A stretch of 64,000 bases of DNA from NCBI RefSeq assembly GCF_002076895.1, contig NZ_CP020465.1, positions 682,001-746,000 on the forward strand, written 5' to 3'. Positions 41,237 to 50,431 of this stretch are shown one piece after another. The notes below the pieces were generated by a model. It was given only the letters and a program-made list of their open reading frames with translations. It was not told the origin of the DNA and did no database searches. This stretch comes from Cognaticolwellia beringensis (GTDB taxonomy: Bacteria; Pseudomonadota; Gammaproteobacteria; Enterobacterales; Alteromonadaceae). Position 1 is the stretch's first letter, and every line of letters starts with the position of its first letter. Position numbers and translations under genes: made by a program.

Positions 41237-44200
41237 ATGAAACTAATTAGTCAATTTACTCAAAAGAATTCAGCACTTAAAAATTTTACGATCTTTGCGG
41301 TCAGTTTGTTTTTATTAATCATGTTTATTAGTGCCTTTTTTATTGTGCCTAAATTCAATTACTTATTGGATAATCAACATCAACAAGATGTTCAAAATGA
41401 GCTGGCACTAGAAGCTGCATTGTTTACCCGATTTGTCGTTAGTCAGCAAACGACTGTGCAAGATTTAGCTGCGTATCCGATATTAGCAGCTGCTGTTATG
41501 TTAGGAGAGGTAAACGATCTTGCCATAATTGATTTATTTGAGAACTCTGTTATTAGCGGTGAAAAAAGTCGACTTGTATTGCAAGATATTGCTGGCGATA
41601 TTGTTATTAAAACAGATAATAAACTCTATGGTGATTACTCAAATAATCAGCAGTGGTTAGAGCAATTGTTGCAGGGTGCAACTGCTTATCACTTTCAGTT
41701 ATTGCGACAAAATAACGCAGCGTTAACTTTTAGAATATCCGTTCCTGTACTTTATAACAGTTATATTGAAGGGGTATTGAGCAGTGAAATTACTGTGCCG
41801 TTAAAAGACATATTTGTTACGCAAAATTTTAAGGAAAACGTAGCATTTAGACTAACTCAAGACTCAGTAAGGATTAATACTAGCACTGAGAATATTGAAA
41901 TTTATCGTGAAAACTCATTAACATTACCAGATACAAATATTCTTTTTACTTATATTACCGATGATAGCTTAATTTACAATGGTAAACGTGAGCTACAAAA
42001 TACCATATTATTAGTTTTATTGATTAGTTTTACGCTTTCGTTTTTATTGTTTGCTGGACTAAATTACAGAGGTTTAACTCGAAGTGAAGGGAATGCTAAA
42101 GTTAAATTAGCTGGCTGGAAAGTCTACAGTATTCCAATTTTTGTTGGTGTTATTGGTGTCGCAGCTAGCATCTCTGCTTTTATGATCGAATCAAACCTCA
42201 ACAGATCTGCTATTGAAAAAGATCTCATTTTCAAAAGCAAAGAAAAAGTTAAAACCATTAGTAAAAGTATTGATTTAAATTTACAAATATTAGATGCCGT
42301 TAAAGCATTCTATAACGCCTCTGATTATGTCAGTCGTCAAGAGTTTAATGCATTTGTGACGCCATTAATGAGTAACTATAAGAATATAAAAGCAATAGAA
42401 TGGGTGCCTTATATTACGCATGAGCAACGCCAAGCGTATGAACAACAAGCCAGAACTGACGGGATAATTGATTTTACGCTTACAGAAATAAACGCTACAG
42501 GTAATATGGTATTAGCTAACGAACGCGACAGTTATTTACCGGTATATTACGTTGAGCCTCTTGAGGGTAATGAAAGAGCTATGGGATTAGATAATGGAGC
42601 AAATATAGAACGATTAAATACCATTAACAAGGCCAAAAATAGTACTGACAAAATTGCTACCGGAAGAATAAACTTGGTACAAACCACTGGTGAGGCAGCT
42701 GATATACTTGTTTTTAATGCTGTTTTTGACCAAAAATCAGTAGGTGGTGAGGACGATTCAACATCAAGTTTTCTTGGCCTTGCCGTACTGGTTTTAAATG
42801 TCGGCGATATTGTTGCAGATACGGCGATGGAAGATAAAGGCAGTTTATTTTTGTATGTCGAAGATATCACAGAAGCTGATAATATCGAGCCCCTTTATGG
42901 CAATTTGGCAGGTGATAGCTGGTTTTCTCATAGTGAAATTATAACGGTTGCTGGCAGAAGTTGGCATATTAAAACACATACTAATACGACAAAAACGCCG
43001 CTGATGCTTTCAGCTTGGCTATTGCTGATTGCCAGTTTAGCTGTAACTGCTTTGATAACATTTAGTATCGCGCATCTTATTCGTCGACGTGAAGTGGTTG
43101 AACAGCTTGTTGTTAGCAGAACCGTTAGTTTAATAGAAAGCGAAGAGCAACATCGCGCGGTAGTTGAAAATGCAGTCGATGGTTTGTTAACGATTAACGA
43201 AATCGGCGTTATTGAAAAGTATAATCGTGCGGCAGAACGCATTTTTGGTTATACAGCCGATGAAATTATTGGTCAGAATCTTAAAGTACTGATGCCTGAA
43301 GGCGATCATGAATATCAAGATTCTTACATGGAAGATTATCGTGATACTGGTGTTAAAAAAAATATAGGTACAGATCGCAAGGTAAAAGGTCGACGAAAAG
43401 ATGGTTCTATCTTTCCGATAGATCTTTCTGTTAGTGAGATGGCCATTGGTAATACTAGAAAACTGAGTGGTATAGTTAGAGATGTAACTGAACGAGTGAA
43501 ACTCGAAAAGGAGCGCGAAAAATTTATTGATAAACTAACCGACTCTAATGAAGAGTTAGCGCGATTTGCTTATGTTTGTTCACATGACTTACAAGAGCCT
43601 TTAAGAATGGTACGCAGTTTTTCTGAACTGTTACAAGAGCATCTAGCTGATAGCTTAAAAGATGATGCTAAAGGTCAAAAATATTTTAGCTTTGTTATTG
43701 ATGGGGCTGCCCGCGCACAATTATTGATCACAGACATACTCTCTTACTCAAGTATAAGTAGTGACACACAAATGTTTGAAAATGTAGATATTGAAGGGAT
43801 TGTGACTATGATTAAAAAAGACCTGCTTGATCCGTCAACAGGCAAAAAAGGCGAGATAACTTTTGATCCGCTACCTATACTACAAGGTAATAAAACGCAG
43901 TTATTTCAATTATTTCAAAATTTATTAAGTAATGGTTTAAAATATCAAAAATTAGACGCCACGCCTCATGTGCATATCGGTGTTGAAGAAAGTGATACAC
44001 ATTGGCTGTTTATATTTAAAGATAATGGCATTGGTATGGAAGAACGACATTTAAGGAAAATATTTGAAGTTTTCAAACGCTTACATGGAAAAAAGCAGTA
44101 TGCCGGTACGGGTGTTGGCCTTTCTATATGTAAAAAAGTGGTAGAGCGTCATGATGGCGTTATTTGGGTTGAGTCTGAGGTAAACGTAGGGTCAACTTTT

Positions 44201-44242
44201 TATGTGAAATTATTAAAACTAACAGAATTAGAGGAAATATAA
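41237..44242 (+). CDS. Membrane sensor histidine kinase (CHASE, PAS, phytochrome-type kinase)
   Basis: 1001 residues. TM1 at about 16-37, a first extracytoplasmic region (38-250), helices near 254-276 and 296-317, then a CHASE domain (about 340-560; IEWVPYITHEQRQAYE and the conserved RDSYLPVYYVEP), and TM4 near 590-614. A PAS domain follows (about 636-755, DGLLTINEIGVIEKYNRAAE). The H-box is YVCSHDLQEPLR with the phospho-acceptor His at residue 783, then an HATPase domain (DNGIGME, GTGVGLSICKK). The kinase resembles the phytochrome-like group that signals to Rcp1-type receivers. Both the preceding periplasmic protein and its own CHASE domain could provide input. Confidence 0.88.
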   Translation: MKLISQFTQKNSALKNFTIFAVSLFLLIMFISAFFIVPKFNYLLDNQHQQDVQNELALEAALFTRFVVSQQTTVQDLAAYPILAAAVMLGEVNDLAIIDLFENSVISGEKSRLVLQDIAGDIVIKTDNKLYGDYSNNQQWLEQLLQGATAYHFQLLRQNNAALTFRISVPVLYNSYIEGVLSSEITVPLKDIFVTQNFKENVAFRLTQDSVRINTSTENIEIYRENSLTLPDTNILFTYITDDSLIYNGKRELQNTILLVLLISFTLSFLLFAGLNYRGLTRSEGNAKVKLAGWKVYSIPIFVGVIGVAASISAFMIESNLNRSAIEKDLIFKSKEKVKTISKSIDLNLQILDAVKAFYNASDYVSRQEFNAFVTPLMSNYKNIKAIEWVPYITHEQRQAYEQQARTDGIIDFTLTEINATGNMVLANERDSYLPVYYVEPLEGNERAMGLDNGANIERLNTINKAKNSTDKIATGRINLVQTTGEAADILVFNAVFDQKSVGGEDDSTSSFLGLAVLVLNVGDIVADTAMEDKGSLFLYVEDITEADNIEPLYGNLAGDSWFSHSEIITVAGRSWHIKTHTNTTKTPLMLSAWLLLIASLAVTALITFSIAHLIRRREVVEQLVVSRTVSLIESEEQHRAVVENAVDGLLTINEIGVIEKYNRAAERIFGYTADEIIGQNLKVLMPEGDHEYQDSYMEDYRDTGVKKNIGTDRKVKGRRKDGSIFPIDLSVSEMAIGNTRKLSGIVRDVTERVKLEKEREKFIDKLTDSNEELARFAYVCSHDLQEPLRMVRSFSELLQEHLADSLKDDAKGQKYFSFVIDGAARAQLLITDILSYSSISSDTQMFENVDIEGIVTMIKKDLLDPSTGKKGEITFDPLPILQGNKTQLFQLFQNLLSNGLKYQKLDATPHVHIGVEESDTHWLFIFKDNGIGMEERHLRKIFEVFKRLHGKKQYAGTGVGLSICKKVVERHDGVIWVESEVNVGSTFYVKLLKLTELEEI

Positions 44243-44688
44243 TGACACAGGGTGTTCGAATAGCGGAAATATTATTGGTTGAAGATAATGAAGGTGACAT
44301 AGAGCTAACACGAGTAGCTTTTGAAGACGCCATATTTCGCAACAATCTGCATATTGCTGAGGATGGCGATATCGCATTAGACTATTTGTTTAAACGCAAT
44401 GGCTATGAAGGTGCTGTTGCGCCTGATATTATTTTGTTAGATTTAAACTTGCCAAGCACTGACGGGAAAGAAGTGTTGGAAATAATTAAAACAGATCCAT
44501 TACTTAGAAGAATTCCCGTTATCGTTTTAACTAGTTCAGAAGCTGATAAAGATGTTTTTGAAAGTTACGATTTACATGCTAATTGTTATATTGTTAAACC
44601 GGTAAGTGCTAGTAAGTTTATGAAAGTTGTTAAGGATGTCGAAATTTTTTGGGGTGATATTGTATGTTTGCCAACCAGTAATGGCTAG
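44242..44688 (+). CDS. Rcp1-type single-domain response regulator
   Basis: 148 residues, receiver only. The acidic pair is in LLVEDNEGDIEL, the phosphoryl-accepting Asp in ILLDLNLPSTDG, the Thr/Ser switch in VLTSSEA and the Lys in YIVKPVS. There is no output domain. The start overlaps the kinase stop region (shared A of TAATG), so translation is coupled. Such receivers act as phosphate relays to other proteins. Confidence 0.92.
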   Translation: MTQGVRIAEILLVEDNEGDIELTRVAFEDAIFRNNLHIAEDGDIALDYLFKRNGYEGAVAPDIILLDLNLPSTDGKEVLEIIKTDPLLRRIPVIVLTSSEADKDVFESYDLHANCYIVKPVSASKFMKVVKDVEIFWGDIVCLPTSNG

Positions 44689-44706
44689 GCAAAACAAGGA
44701 CGAATA

Positions 44707-45471
44707 ATGAGTGCTAAGTTAGAGAATGAACTAGAAAATCAACTTGCATGTGAACTAGATAAAGTGAAGCAAGAGTTAGCCGAGCTCAAAGCAGAGTACG
44801 AAGAGTTTGTTTATATTGTTTCACATGACATTAGTGCGCCTTTACGGCAAATAGAAAGTTTTTCTGAAATTATTGTCAGTAAACATGGTGACAGTTTTGA
44901 TGAGAAAACTAAACGTCACTTTGACTTGATAAAAAATGGCTCAACTCAAGCAACACAAATTATGAATGCTATTAAAAGCTATTCTCGATTAAATACTAGG
45001 GCTAAGCCATTCACTTCATTTAATAGTAATAAAATAGTAGCAAAAGCTTTAGATAACTTATCATCATTGATAACTAAAACAGGTGCATCAATTACCTGTG
45101 CAGATTTACCCACAATGATTGGTGATGAGGAACAAGTTACTTTGCTGTTTAAATGTCTTATTGAGAATGCGCTAACTTATCAGCTTCCAGACAATAAGCC
45201 TGTTATTTCAGTCAGTACCAGTGATGATAAGCATTATTGGCATTTTAGGATAACTGATAATGGTATCGGCGTCCCTGAAAACTTGACGGTAAAAATATTT
45301 AAAGTTTTAAGAAGAGGCGTTTCCAGCAAAAAATATCCTGGTTTAGGCATGGGATTGGCAATAGTAAAAAAAATATTACAAAAGCATCATGGCGATATCA
45401 GTGTAGCCTTAAATAATGACCAAGGCGCAGCTTTCTCCTTTAAAATTGCCAAGGACTTACCTAATGAGTGA
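44707..45471 (+). CDS. Soluble histidine kinase without sensor domain
   Basis: 254 residues: short N-terminal coiled coil (about 1-35, Glu/Lys/Leu-rich), then H-box IVSHDISAPLRQ and HATPase with N-box CLIENALTYQ, DNGIGVPE and GLGMGLAIVKK. No membrane segment and no sensory domain. It is related in its kinase core to the large kinase upstream. It probably takes its input from protein contacts within the operon. Confidence 0.9.
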   Translation: MSAKLENELENQLACELDKVKQELAELKAEYEEFVYIVSHDISAPLRQIESFSEIIVSKHGDSFDEKTKRHFDLIKNGSTQATQIMNAIKSYSRLNTRAKPFTSFNSNKIVAKALDNLSSLITKTGASITCADLPTMIGDEEQVTLLFKCLIENALTYQLPDNKPVISVSTSDDKHYWHFRITDNGIGVPENLTVKIFKVLRRGVSSKKYPGLGMGLAIVKKILQKHHGDISVALNNDQGAAFSFKIAKDLPNE

Positions 45472-45847
45472 ATTTATAAATATTCTGTACGTTGAAGACA
45501 ATGAAGGTGATGTTGAATTAATGAGAATGTCGATAGACAGATATTGTGCTTCGTTGAACATTGTTTTGGATGTAGCAGAAACGGTTGCAGAGGCAAAAGT
45601 AATATTTCAGCACGGCAAGCATGTTATTGCGCTTATTGATTGGAATTTACCGGATGGTGAAGGTATTGATGTGTTGAAATTTATCCGTGAAATGCACGAA
45701 GAATTACCTGTTTTTCTATTAAGTGGAGTGATTACTGCAGATCATATAAAAGCCACAGAAAAATATAAGCCAACAGCATGCCTTGAAAAAGATTATGGAA
45801 AACCATTTTTTGCCGCATTAGAAAAGAGCATTTTATCAATTAATTAA
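45464..45847 (+). CDS. Single-domain response regulator
   Basis: 127 residues, receiver only: ILYVEDNEGDVELM, phospho-Asp in ALIDWNLPDGEG, Ser switch in FLLSGV and Lys in CLEKDYGKPF. No output domain. The ATG at 45464 overlaps the end of the soluble kinase by 8 bp. Longer upstream frame is overlap with the kinase, not protein. Confidence 0.9.
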   Translation: MSEFINILYVEDNEGDVELMRMSIDRYCASLNIVLDVAETVAEAKVIFQHGKHVIALIDWNLPDGEGIDVLKFIREMHEELPVFLLSGVITADHIKATEKYKPTACLEKDYGKPFFAALEKSILSIN

Positions 45848-45917
45848 AGCACTTTAGTTAGTAAGCTTCTCACTAAAGTTAGCTATCAACCCAATTAGCT
45901 TTTACAAAAATCATCTT

Positions 45918-45951
45918 AAAAGACCTGTGCAAGATGGTGTTCAGGTCTTTT
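45918..45951. terminator. Bidirectional terminator between the sensory operon and uraA
   Basis: Ten-base arms AAAAGACCTG/CAGGTCTTTT around a 14-base loop, lying between the convergent receiver gene and uraA. Confidence 0.75.
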
Positions 45952-45971
45952 AATTTACAGCTGCTCTAACA

Positions 45972-47237
45972 CTAAGCTTTTGTCTCTTCTTTAGGTAAAA
46001 GTAAGTTCAAACCTATAGCGACTATCGCACATAAGCTAATACCTTGAATGCTAAATCCACCTAAGTTTAATGCCATTCCACCAATACCAAAAACTAATAC
46101 CACGGCAAAAATAATGAAGTTTCGCGGTTGGTCAAAATCAACTTTCGCTTTCACTAAACTACCTAAACCGACACTGGCAATTAAACCAAATAATAGCATC
46201 ATAATACCGCCCATTACGGCACCGGGAATGGTATGTAATAAAGCACCGAGTTTACCAACAAAGGCCATAATAATAGCCGTGCAAGCAGCCCAGGTCATAA
46301 TTCTAGGGTTAAACGCTTTAGTGAGCATCACCGCGCCGGTAACTTCAGAGTAAGTAGTATTTGGCGGGCCACCTAACATTGAAGCGGCAGTTGTCGCGAT
46401 GCCATCGCCAAATAAGGTGCGGTGCAAGCCAGGCTTTTTAATATAATCTTTACCGGTTGCTGAACCAATCGCTAAAATATCACCGATGTGTTCAATGGCA
46501 GGAGCAATGGCAATGGGCAACATGTATATAATGGCCTGCCAATGAAATTCAGGTGCGGTAAATTTAGGGACGGCAAACCATGCGGCATTTTGTACCGGCG
46601 TAAAATCGATAATACCGTGATAAAGCGATAATACATATCCAACTACAATGCCTGATAAAATTGGCATTAAGCGCATAAAACCTTTACTGAACGCAGATAC
46701 TAAAAGGGTAGTTAGTAGAGCCGGTAATGAAATACTTAAGGCAAGTGAATGGTCAATTAATTGTACTGCGCCATCACCGGTGCGACCTAAAGCCATATGA
46801 ACGGCAACGGGCGCAAGTGATAAACCAATAACCATTATAATGGGGCCAGTAACAATAGGCGGTAGGTACTTACTAATAAAGCCAACACCACGGGCTTTAA
46901 TCAAGCCACTAAAGCAAACATACACAGCCCCAACAACGGCGAGAGCACCCATAGTTGCCGGAATGCCCCAGGTTTGTGTGCTGTACATAATAGGGGCAAT
47001 AAAAACAAATGAAGACGCTAAAAATACTGGTACTTGGCGCTTTGTTACCAGTTGGAATAACAAAGTACCTATACCTGCGGTACACAAAGCCACGTTTGGG
47101 TCTAAGCCAGTGAGCAAAGGCATTAAAACCAAAGCACCAAAAGCGACAAATAGCATTTGGGTACCGGTAAGCACTTCTTGAAAGAGTGACTGATTATTAT
47201 GAACTACACTTTCTACTAGGTTATCTTCTTTATTCAT
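45972..47237 (-). CDS. uraA: Uracil permease (NCS2 family)
   Basis: 421 residues with about 12-14 membrane helices. H+-coupled uracil uptake. The NCS2 signature is seen in IAPAIEHIGDILAIG (substrate Glu) and in the GGPPNTTYSEVTGAV loop. It lies downstream of upp on the same strand, the usual salvage operon. Confidence 0.92.
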   Translation of the reverse strand: MNKEDNLVESVVHNNQSLFQEVLTGTQMLFVAFGALVLMPLLTGLDPNVALCTAGIGTLLFQLVTKRQVPVFLASSFVFIAPIMYSTQTWGIPATMGALAVVGAVYVCFSGLIKARGVGFISKYLPPIVTGPIIMVIGLSLAPVAVHMALGRTGDGAVQLIDHSLALSISLPALLTTLLVSAFSKGFMRLMPILSGIVVGYVLSLYHGIIDFTPVQNAAWFAVPKFTAPEFHWQAIIYMLPIAIAPAIEHIGDILAIGSATGKDYIKKPGLHRTLFGDGIATTAASMLGGPPNTTYSEVTGAVMLTKAFNPRIMTWAACTAIIMAFVGKLGALLHTIPGAVMGGIMMLLFGLIASVGLGSLVKAKVDFDQPRNFIIFAVVLVFGIGGMALNLGGFSIQGISLCAIVAIGLNLLLPKEETKA

Positions 47238-47252
47238 ATTTTACTCAATAAA

Positions 47253-47272
47253 ACTGCCAGCAAGCTGGCAGT
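47253..47272 (-). terminator. Stem-loop between upp and uraA
   Basis: ACTGCCAGC/GCTGGCAGT arms with a two-base loop, followed on the minus strand by TTTAT. A short imperfect T-run suggests partial termination or attenuation before uraA. Confidence 0.55.
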
Positions 47273-47361
47273 ATAGTGGTGCTTTTAAGACATTTATTAC
47301 TGTGTTTATCGCGACAGAAATATTTCCAAACTACTGCAAAATGCAGGCGTAGATATATTTA

Positions 47362-47988
47362 CTATTTAGTGCCGAAAATTTTATCTCCAGCATCCCCCAA
47401 ACCTGGCAATATATAACCAGCGTCATCTAAGCGGTCATCGACAGAGGCGGTATAAAGATCAACATCAGGATGTGCTTTCTGTAATGCTGCAATACCTTCT
47501 GGCGCAGCCACTAAAACTAGCGCTTTGATATTTGTTGAACCGCGTTCTTTTAATAAGTCGATAGTTGCTACCATTGAGCCACCAGTGGCAAGCATTGGGT
47601 CAATCACAAGCGCTAGACGCTCTTCAATTTGTCCGGCTAACTTTTCAAAGTAAAACACAGGTTCGAGTGTTTCTTCATTACGGTACATGCCAACAACTGA
47701 AATACGAGCGCTAGGAATAAGCTCTAAAACACCGTCCATCATGCCCAAACCCGCACGTAAAATAGGCACAACGGTAACTTTTTTACCTTTAATTTGCTCG
47801 ACTTGAATTTCGCCATTCCAGCTATCTATGGTTTTAGTTTCTAATTCGAGGTTTTTAGTTGCTTCATAAGTTAATAAGCAACCCACTTCAGAGGCAAGTT
47901 CGCGAAAGCGCTTGGTACTTATATCGGCTTCACGCATTATGCCGAGTTTGTGTTTAATTAGGGGATGTTTTACTTCAATTACGCTCAT
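47362..47988 (-). CDS. upp: Uracil phosphoribosyltransferase
   Basis: 208 residues. Uracil + PRPP gives UMP. The PRPP-binding motif [12 protein letters not shown] and the uracil-binding C-terminal region ([19 protein letters not shown]) are intact. First gene of the upp-uraA salvage operon. Confidence 0.97.
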   Translation of the reverse strand: MSVIEVKHPLIKHKLGIMREADISTKRFRELASEVGCLLTYEATKNLELETKTIDSWNGEIQVEQIKGKKVTVVPILRAGLGMMDGVLELIPSARISVVGMYRNEETLEPVFYFEKLAGQIEERLALVIDPMLATGGSMVATIDLLKERGSTNIKALVLVAAPEGIAALQKAHPDVDLYTASVDDRLDDAGYILPGLGDAGDKIFGTK

Positions 47989-48513
47989 TTTTACTCCAAA
48001 ACTTGCTGAAAACTATTTTTTATATTATACCGAAAACACTTGAAAATGCTTGCTTGAGTTATAAAAAAATAATGATTTAAACACATTTTTTAGCGGCTAG
48101 AAAAAACTTAGAGTTTACGACTATCTAACTGAGCTAGTTGTTTCAACTATCGTTACTCACTATTTAATCGTATTAACGCAATGTGAATTACCTTTACGAG
48201 GCATTTGCTTGTGACATAAATTAGCCGATCTGTTCGGCTGATTTAGGGAATGATCAATTCAACGCTAGGAGTCATTTAATACCAACTTAATAAATTTTAA
48301 AGCTCTACTTTCTTATGATTAAAAATGGTCAATACAAGAGGTAAAGTTAAGTCAGAGGTGATTTTGTTATAAATTATATAACGCTGTAACTTTAATTTTA
48401 ACTTTAATTTAAATTGCTATAGCCAGTAAAATGAACAGATAATTGGCTTACTTAGTATTATCTTCACGTAATTCCAATAGCTTAGATAATGTCGCTCAAC
48501 TGATTAATAAATA
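47989..48513. other. Gene-free stretch with partial palindromic-repeat fragments
   Basis: AT-rich; no gene found. It contains AATACCAACTTAATAAATTT near 48280 and AAAATGAACAGATAATT at 48428-48444. The first resembles the palindromic repeat and the second is shared with 30466-30480, so the region may hold decayed copies. Confidence 0.35.
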
Positions 48514-49308
48514 TTGTTAGATTTAAAATTGGTAGACAGAATATTGTTGAGCTATTTTATCTTTACACAACAATCGAGTATGCTTAAATTATCGGCATTG
48601 ATTAAAGCAGTTGTTAAATTCATGGTCACTCAATCATTATTATGGCAATCGGAGCAGCAGTCATCAGACTTTGCTGAACTGTGTAATGCCCTTTATGAGC
48701 GAGAGTTAATGACCTTAGCCCGCAATGAATATTCATCACTAGCAGGATTACAAAGCCGGATTAAAAGTTTACCGCATTATGTTAAACGTACAGCGTTTGC
48801 GCTTCTTAATGCACAAACACCGCTTGAATTAGATATTCAAAATGCCAGTTGGTCAGCGAAGCAGGTTAATACGCAGCCTTCAATAAGCCAATTATCGGCG
48901 TACGATGACAATGTTATTTCATGGTATAGAAGCCAAGCATTGGTTCATGGCTTAGTGGTGCCTATAGCGTTAAATAGTCATATTGTGCTTGATAGTATCG
49001 ATCGGATAGATATAGAGAAACAACGTTTTCGAACTAACGTTCATGGCTGGTTTTCCTTAACGGATAACAATACGCTTGATGGCACAAGTAAGTTGGCTAA
49101 GCGTGAGGTAATGAGTGAAGTTAATCGCCATAGTGTCAACTTGCTCAAGCCGACTAAAAAAATAATGACTGCAGCGTGTGCTGGCCATTGCTGGAAAAAT
49201 AGCCGAAAATCTCAACCAGTCATGCCATCGTTACGCGAATTGCTGCTATCTTGCACAATTAACTGGCGTAATTTCAAACAACCAAGGGTAAATTTGCCTG
49301 ACAATTGA
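48514..49308 (+). CDS. Uncharacterised protein upstream of ftsB
   Basis: 264 residues from a TTG start, or 242 from the ATG at 48580 (MLKLSALIKAVVKF). It has no signal peptide and no recognised domain. It contains a hydrophilic, Ser/Asn-rich body, the segment WYRSQALVHGLVVPIALNSH, and Cys-His residues in TAACAGHCWKNS. It lies just before ftsB on the same strand. Base usage is similar to neighbours. Real gene status is likely but not certain. Confidence 0.5.
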   Translation: MLDLKLVDRILLSYFIFTQQSSMLKLSALIKAVVKFMVTQSLLWQSEQQSSDFAELCNALYERELMTLARNEYSSLAGLQSRIKSLPHYVKRTAFALLNAQTPLELDIQNASWSAKQVNTQPSISQLSAYDDNVISWYRSQALVHGLVVPIALNSHIVLDSIDRIDIEKQRFRTNVHGWFSLTDNNTLDGTSKLAKREVMSEVNRHSVNLLKPTKKIMTAACAGHCWKNSRKSQPVMPSLRELLLSCTINWRNFKQPRVNLPDN

Positions 49309-49397
49309 TTTTAAATCTTGTTGGGTGTTTACAGCAGGCGGTACGCATTTATAATAGCGTATCAATTTACGTCTTCGATAACGACTTTAGTTACTTT

Positions 49398-49703
49398 ATG
49401 CGGCTGATCACGGCAGTTTTAATACTTTTTCTTGTACTTTTACAATACCGACTTTGGTTTGGTAAAAACAGTGTGCCTGATTATCTAGCTCTAGAAGAAG
49501 AGGTGACAAGGCAACTAGCCAATAATAATAAGCTTAAGCAACGTAATAAACTACTCTATGCCGATACGGATGATTTAAAATCGGGTACTGAAGCTATTGA
49601 AGAACGTGCAAGGCATGAGTTAGGAATGATCAAAGAGGGCGAAACATTTTTCCGTGTTATTCCTAATGATGACGATGCCGACAAAAAGGAACGATTGCGA
49701 TAA
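49398..49703 (+). CDS. ftsB: Cell division protein FtsB
   Basis: 101 residues. Bitopic protein of the FtsQBL complex. One membrane helix at the N-terminus (RLITAVLILFLVLLQYRLWF) with the conserved LWFGKNS, then a coiled coil (EEEVTRQLANNNKLKQRNK) and ARHELGMIKEGETFFRV. The ATG at 49398 gives the family start; the open frame begins 31 codons earlier. Its stop overlaps the ispD start. Confidence 0.92.
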   Translation: MRLITAVLILFLVLLQYRLWFGKNSVPDYLALEEEVTRQLANNNKLKQRNKLLYADTDDLKSGTEAIEERARHELGMIKEGETFFRVIPNDDDADKKERLR

Positions 49704-50431
49704 TGAACAATACAATTGGGCATTTTACCGTGGTCGTGCCTGCAGCAGGTGTTGGTAAACGCATGCGTTCAGCTTGTCCCAAGCAATATTTAACCATTGA
49801 TAATATAACAATCTTAGAACACACCGTTCAGCGTTTACTTAGCCACTGTGCAATTTCTCATGTCATTATTGCCATAGGTGAAAACGATGAATACTACCCT
49901 AGCACTGGGTTAGCCGATAATAAAAATGTAACCTGTGTCGTCGGCGGTAAAGAGCGTGTTGATTCTGTACTTGCGGGATTAAAAAACTTGCATTTGAGTA
50001 AAGAGCAATGGGTGTTGGTGCATGATGCAGCAAGGCCTTGTGTTCAACACAAGGATTTAACACGACTAATAACCTATTGTATTGAACACGATCATGGCGG
50101 CTTATTAGCATCTCCTGTTCGCGATACTATGAAACAAGCCAATACAGAACAACGGGTAGAAACAACGTTAGAACGCAGTCAAATGTGGCATGCACTGACT
50201 CCGCAAATGTTTAAAACGCAAGAACTAATCTCCGCTATTTCATCCGCTTTATCCCGCGATATAAGCATTACTGATGAGTCATCAGCGATGGAAGCTTTAG
50301 GGTACCCGAGTGGATTGGTGAAAGGCAGTAGTGACAACATAAAAATTACTCAGCCAGAAGATTTATGCTTAGCCGAGTTTATTCTAAATCAACAAAAAAA
50401 TAATTTATCACCAGAGGCAATATGCGAATAG
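49703..50431 (+). CDS. ispD: 4-diphosphocytidyl-2-C-methylerythritol synthase
   Basis: 242 residues. Third step of the MEP isoprenoid pathway. N-terminal nucleotide-binding [18 protein letters not shown] and VHDAARPCV are typical, with the conserved [12 protein letters not shown] near the end. It overlaps ftsB by one base and ispF-truD by ten, indicating coupled translation. Confidence 0.96.
   Translation: MNNTIGHFTVVVPAAGVGKRMRSACPKQYLTIDNITILEHTVQRLLSHCAISHVIIAIGENDEYYPSTGLADNKNVTCVVGGKERVDSVLAGLKNLHLSKEQWVLVHDAARPCVQHKDLTRLITYCIEHDHGGLLASPVRDTMKQANTEQRVETTLERSQMWHALTPQMFKTQELISAISSALSRDISITDESSAMEALGYPSGLVKGSSDNIKITQPEDLCLAEFILNQQKNNLSPEAICE

Noticed and set aside
42547..43242. Minus-strand ORFs inside the large sensor kinase
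   Set aside because: They lie opposite the CHASE/PAS coding frame, carry no ribosome sites and no family features.
49305..49397. 31-residue extension of FtsB
   Set aside because: FtsB homologues start at the membrane helix, and the extension has no conserved feature.
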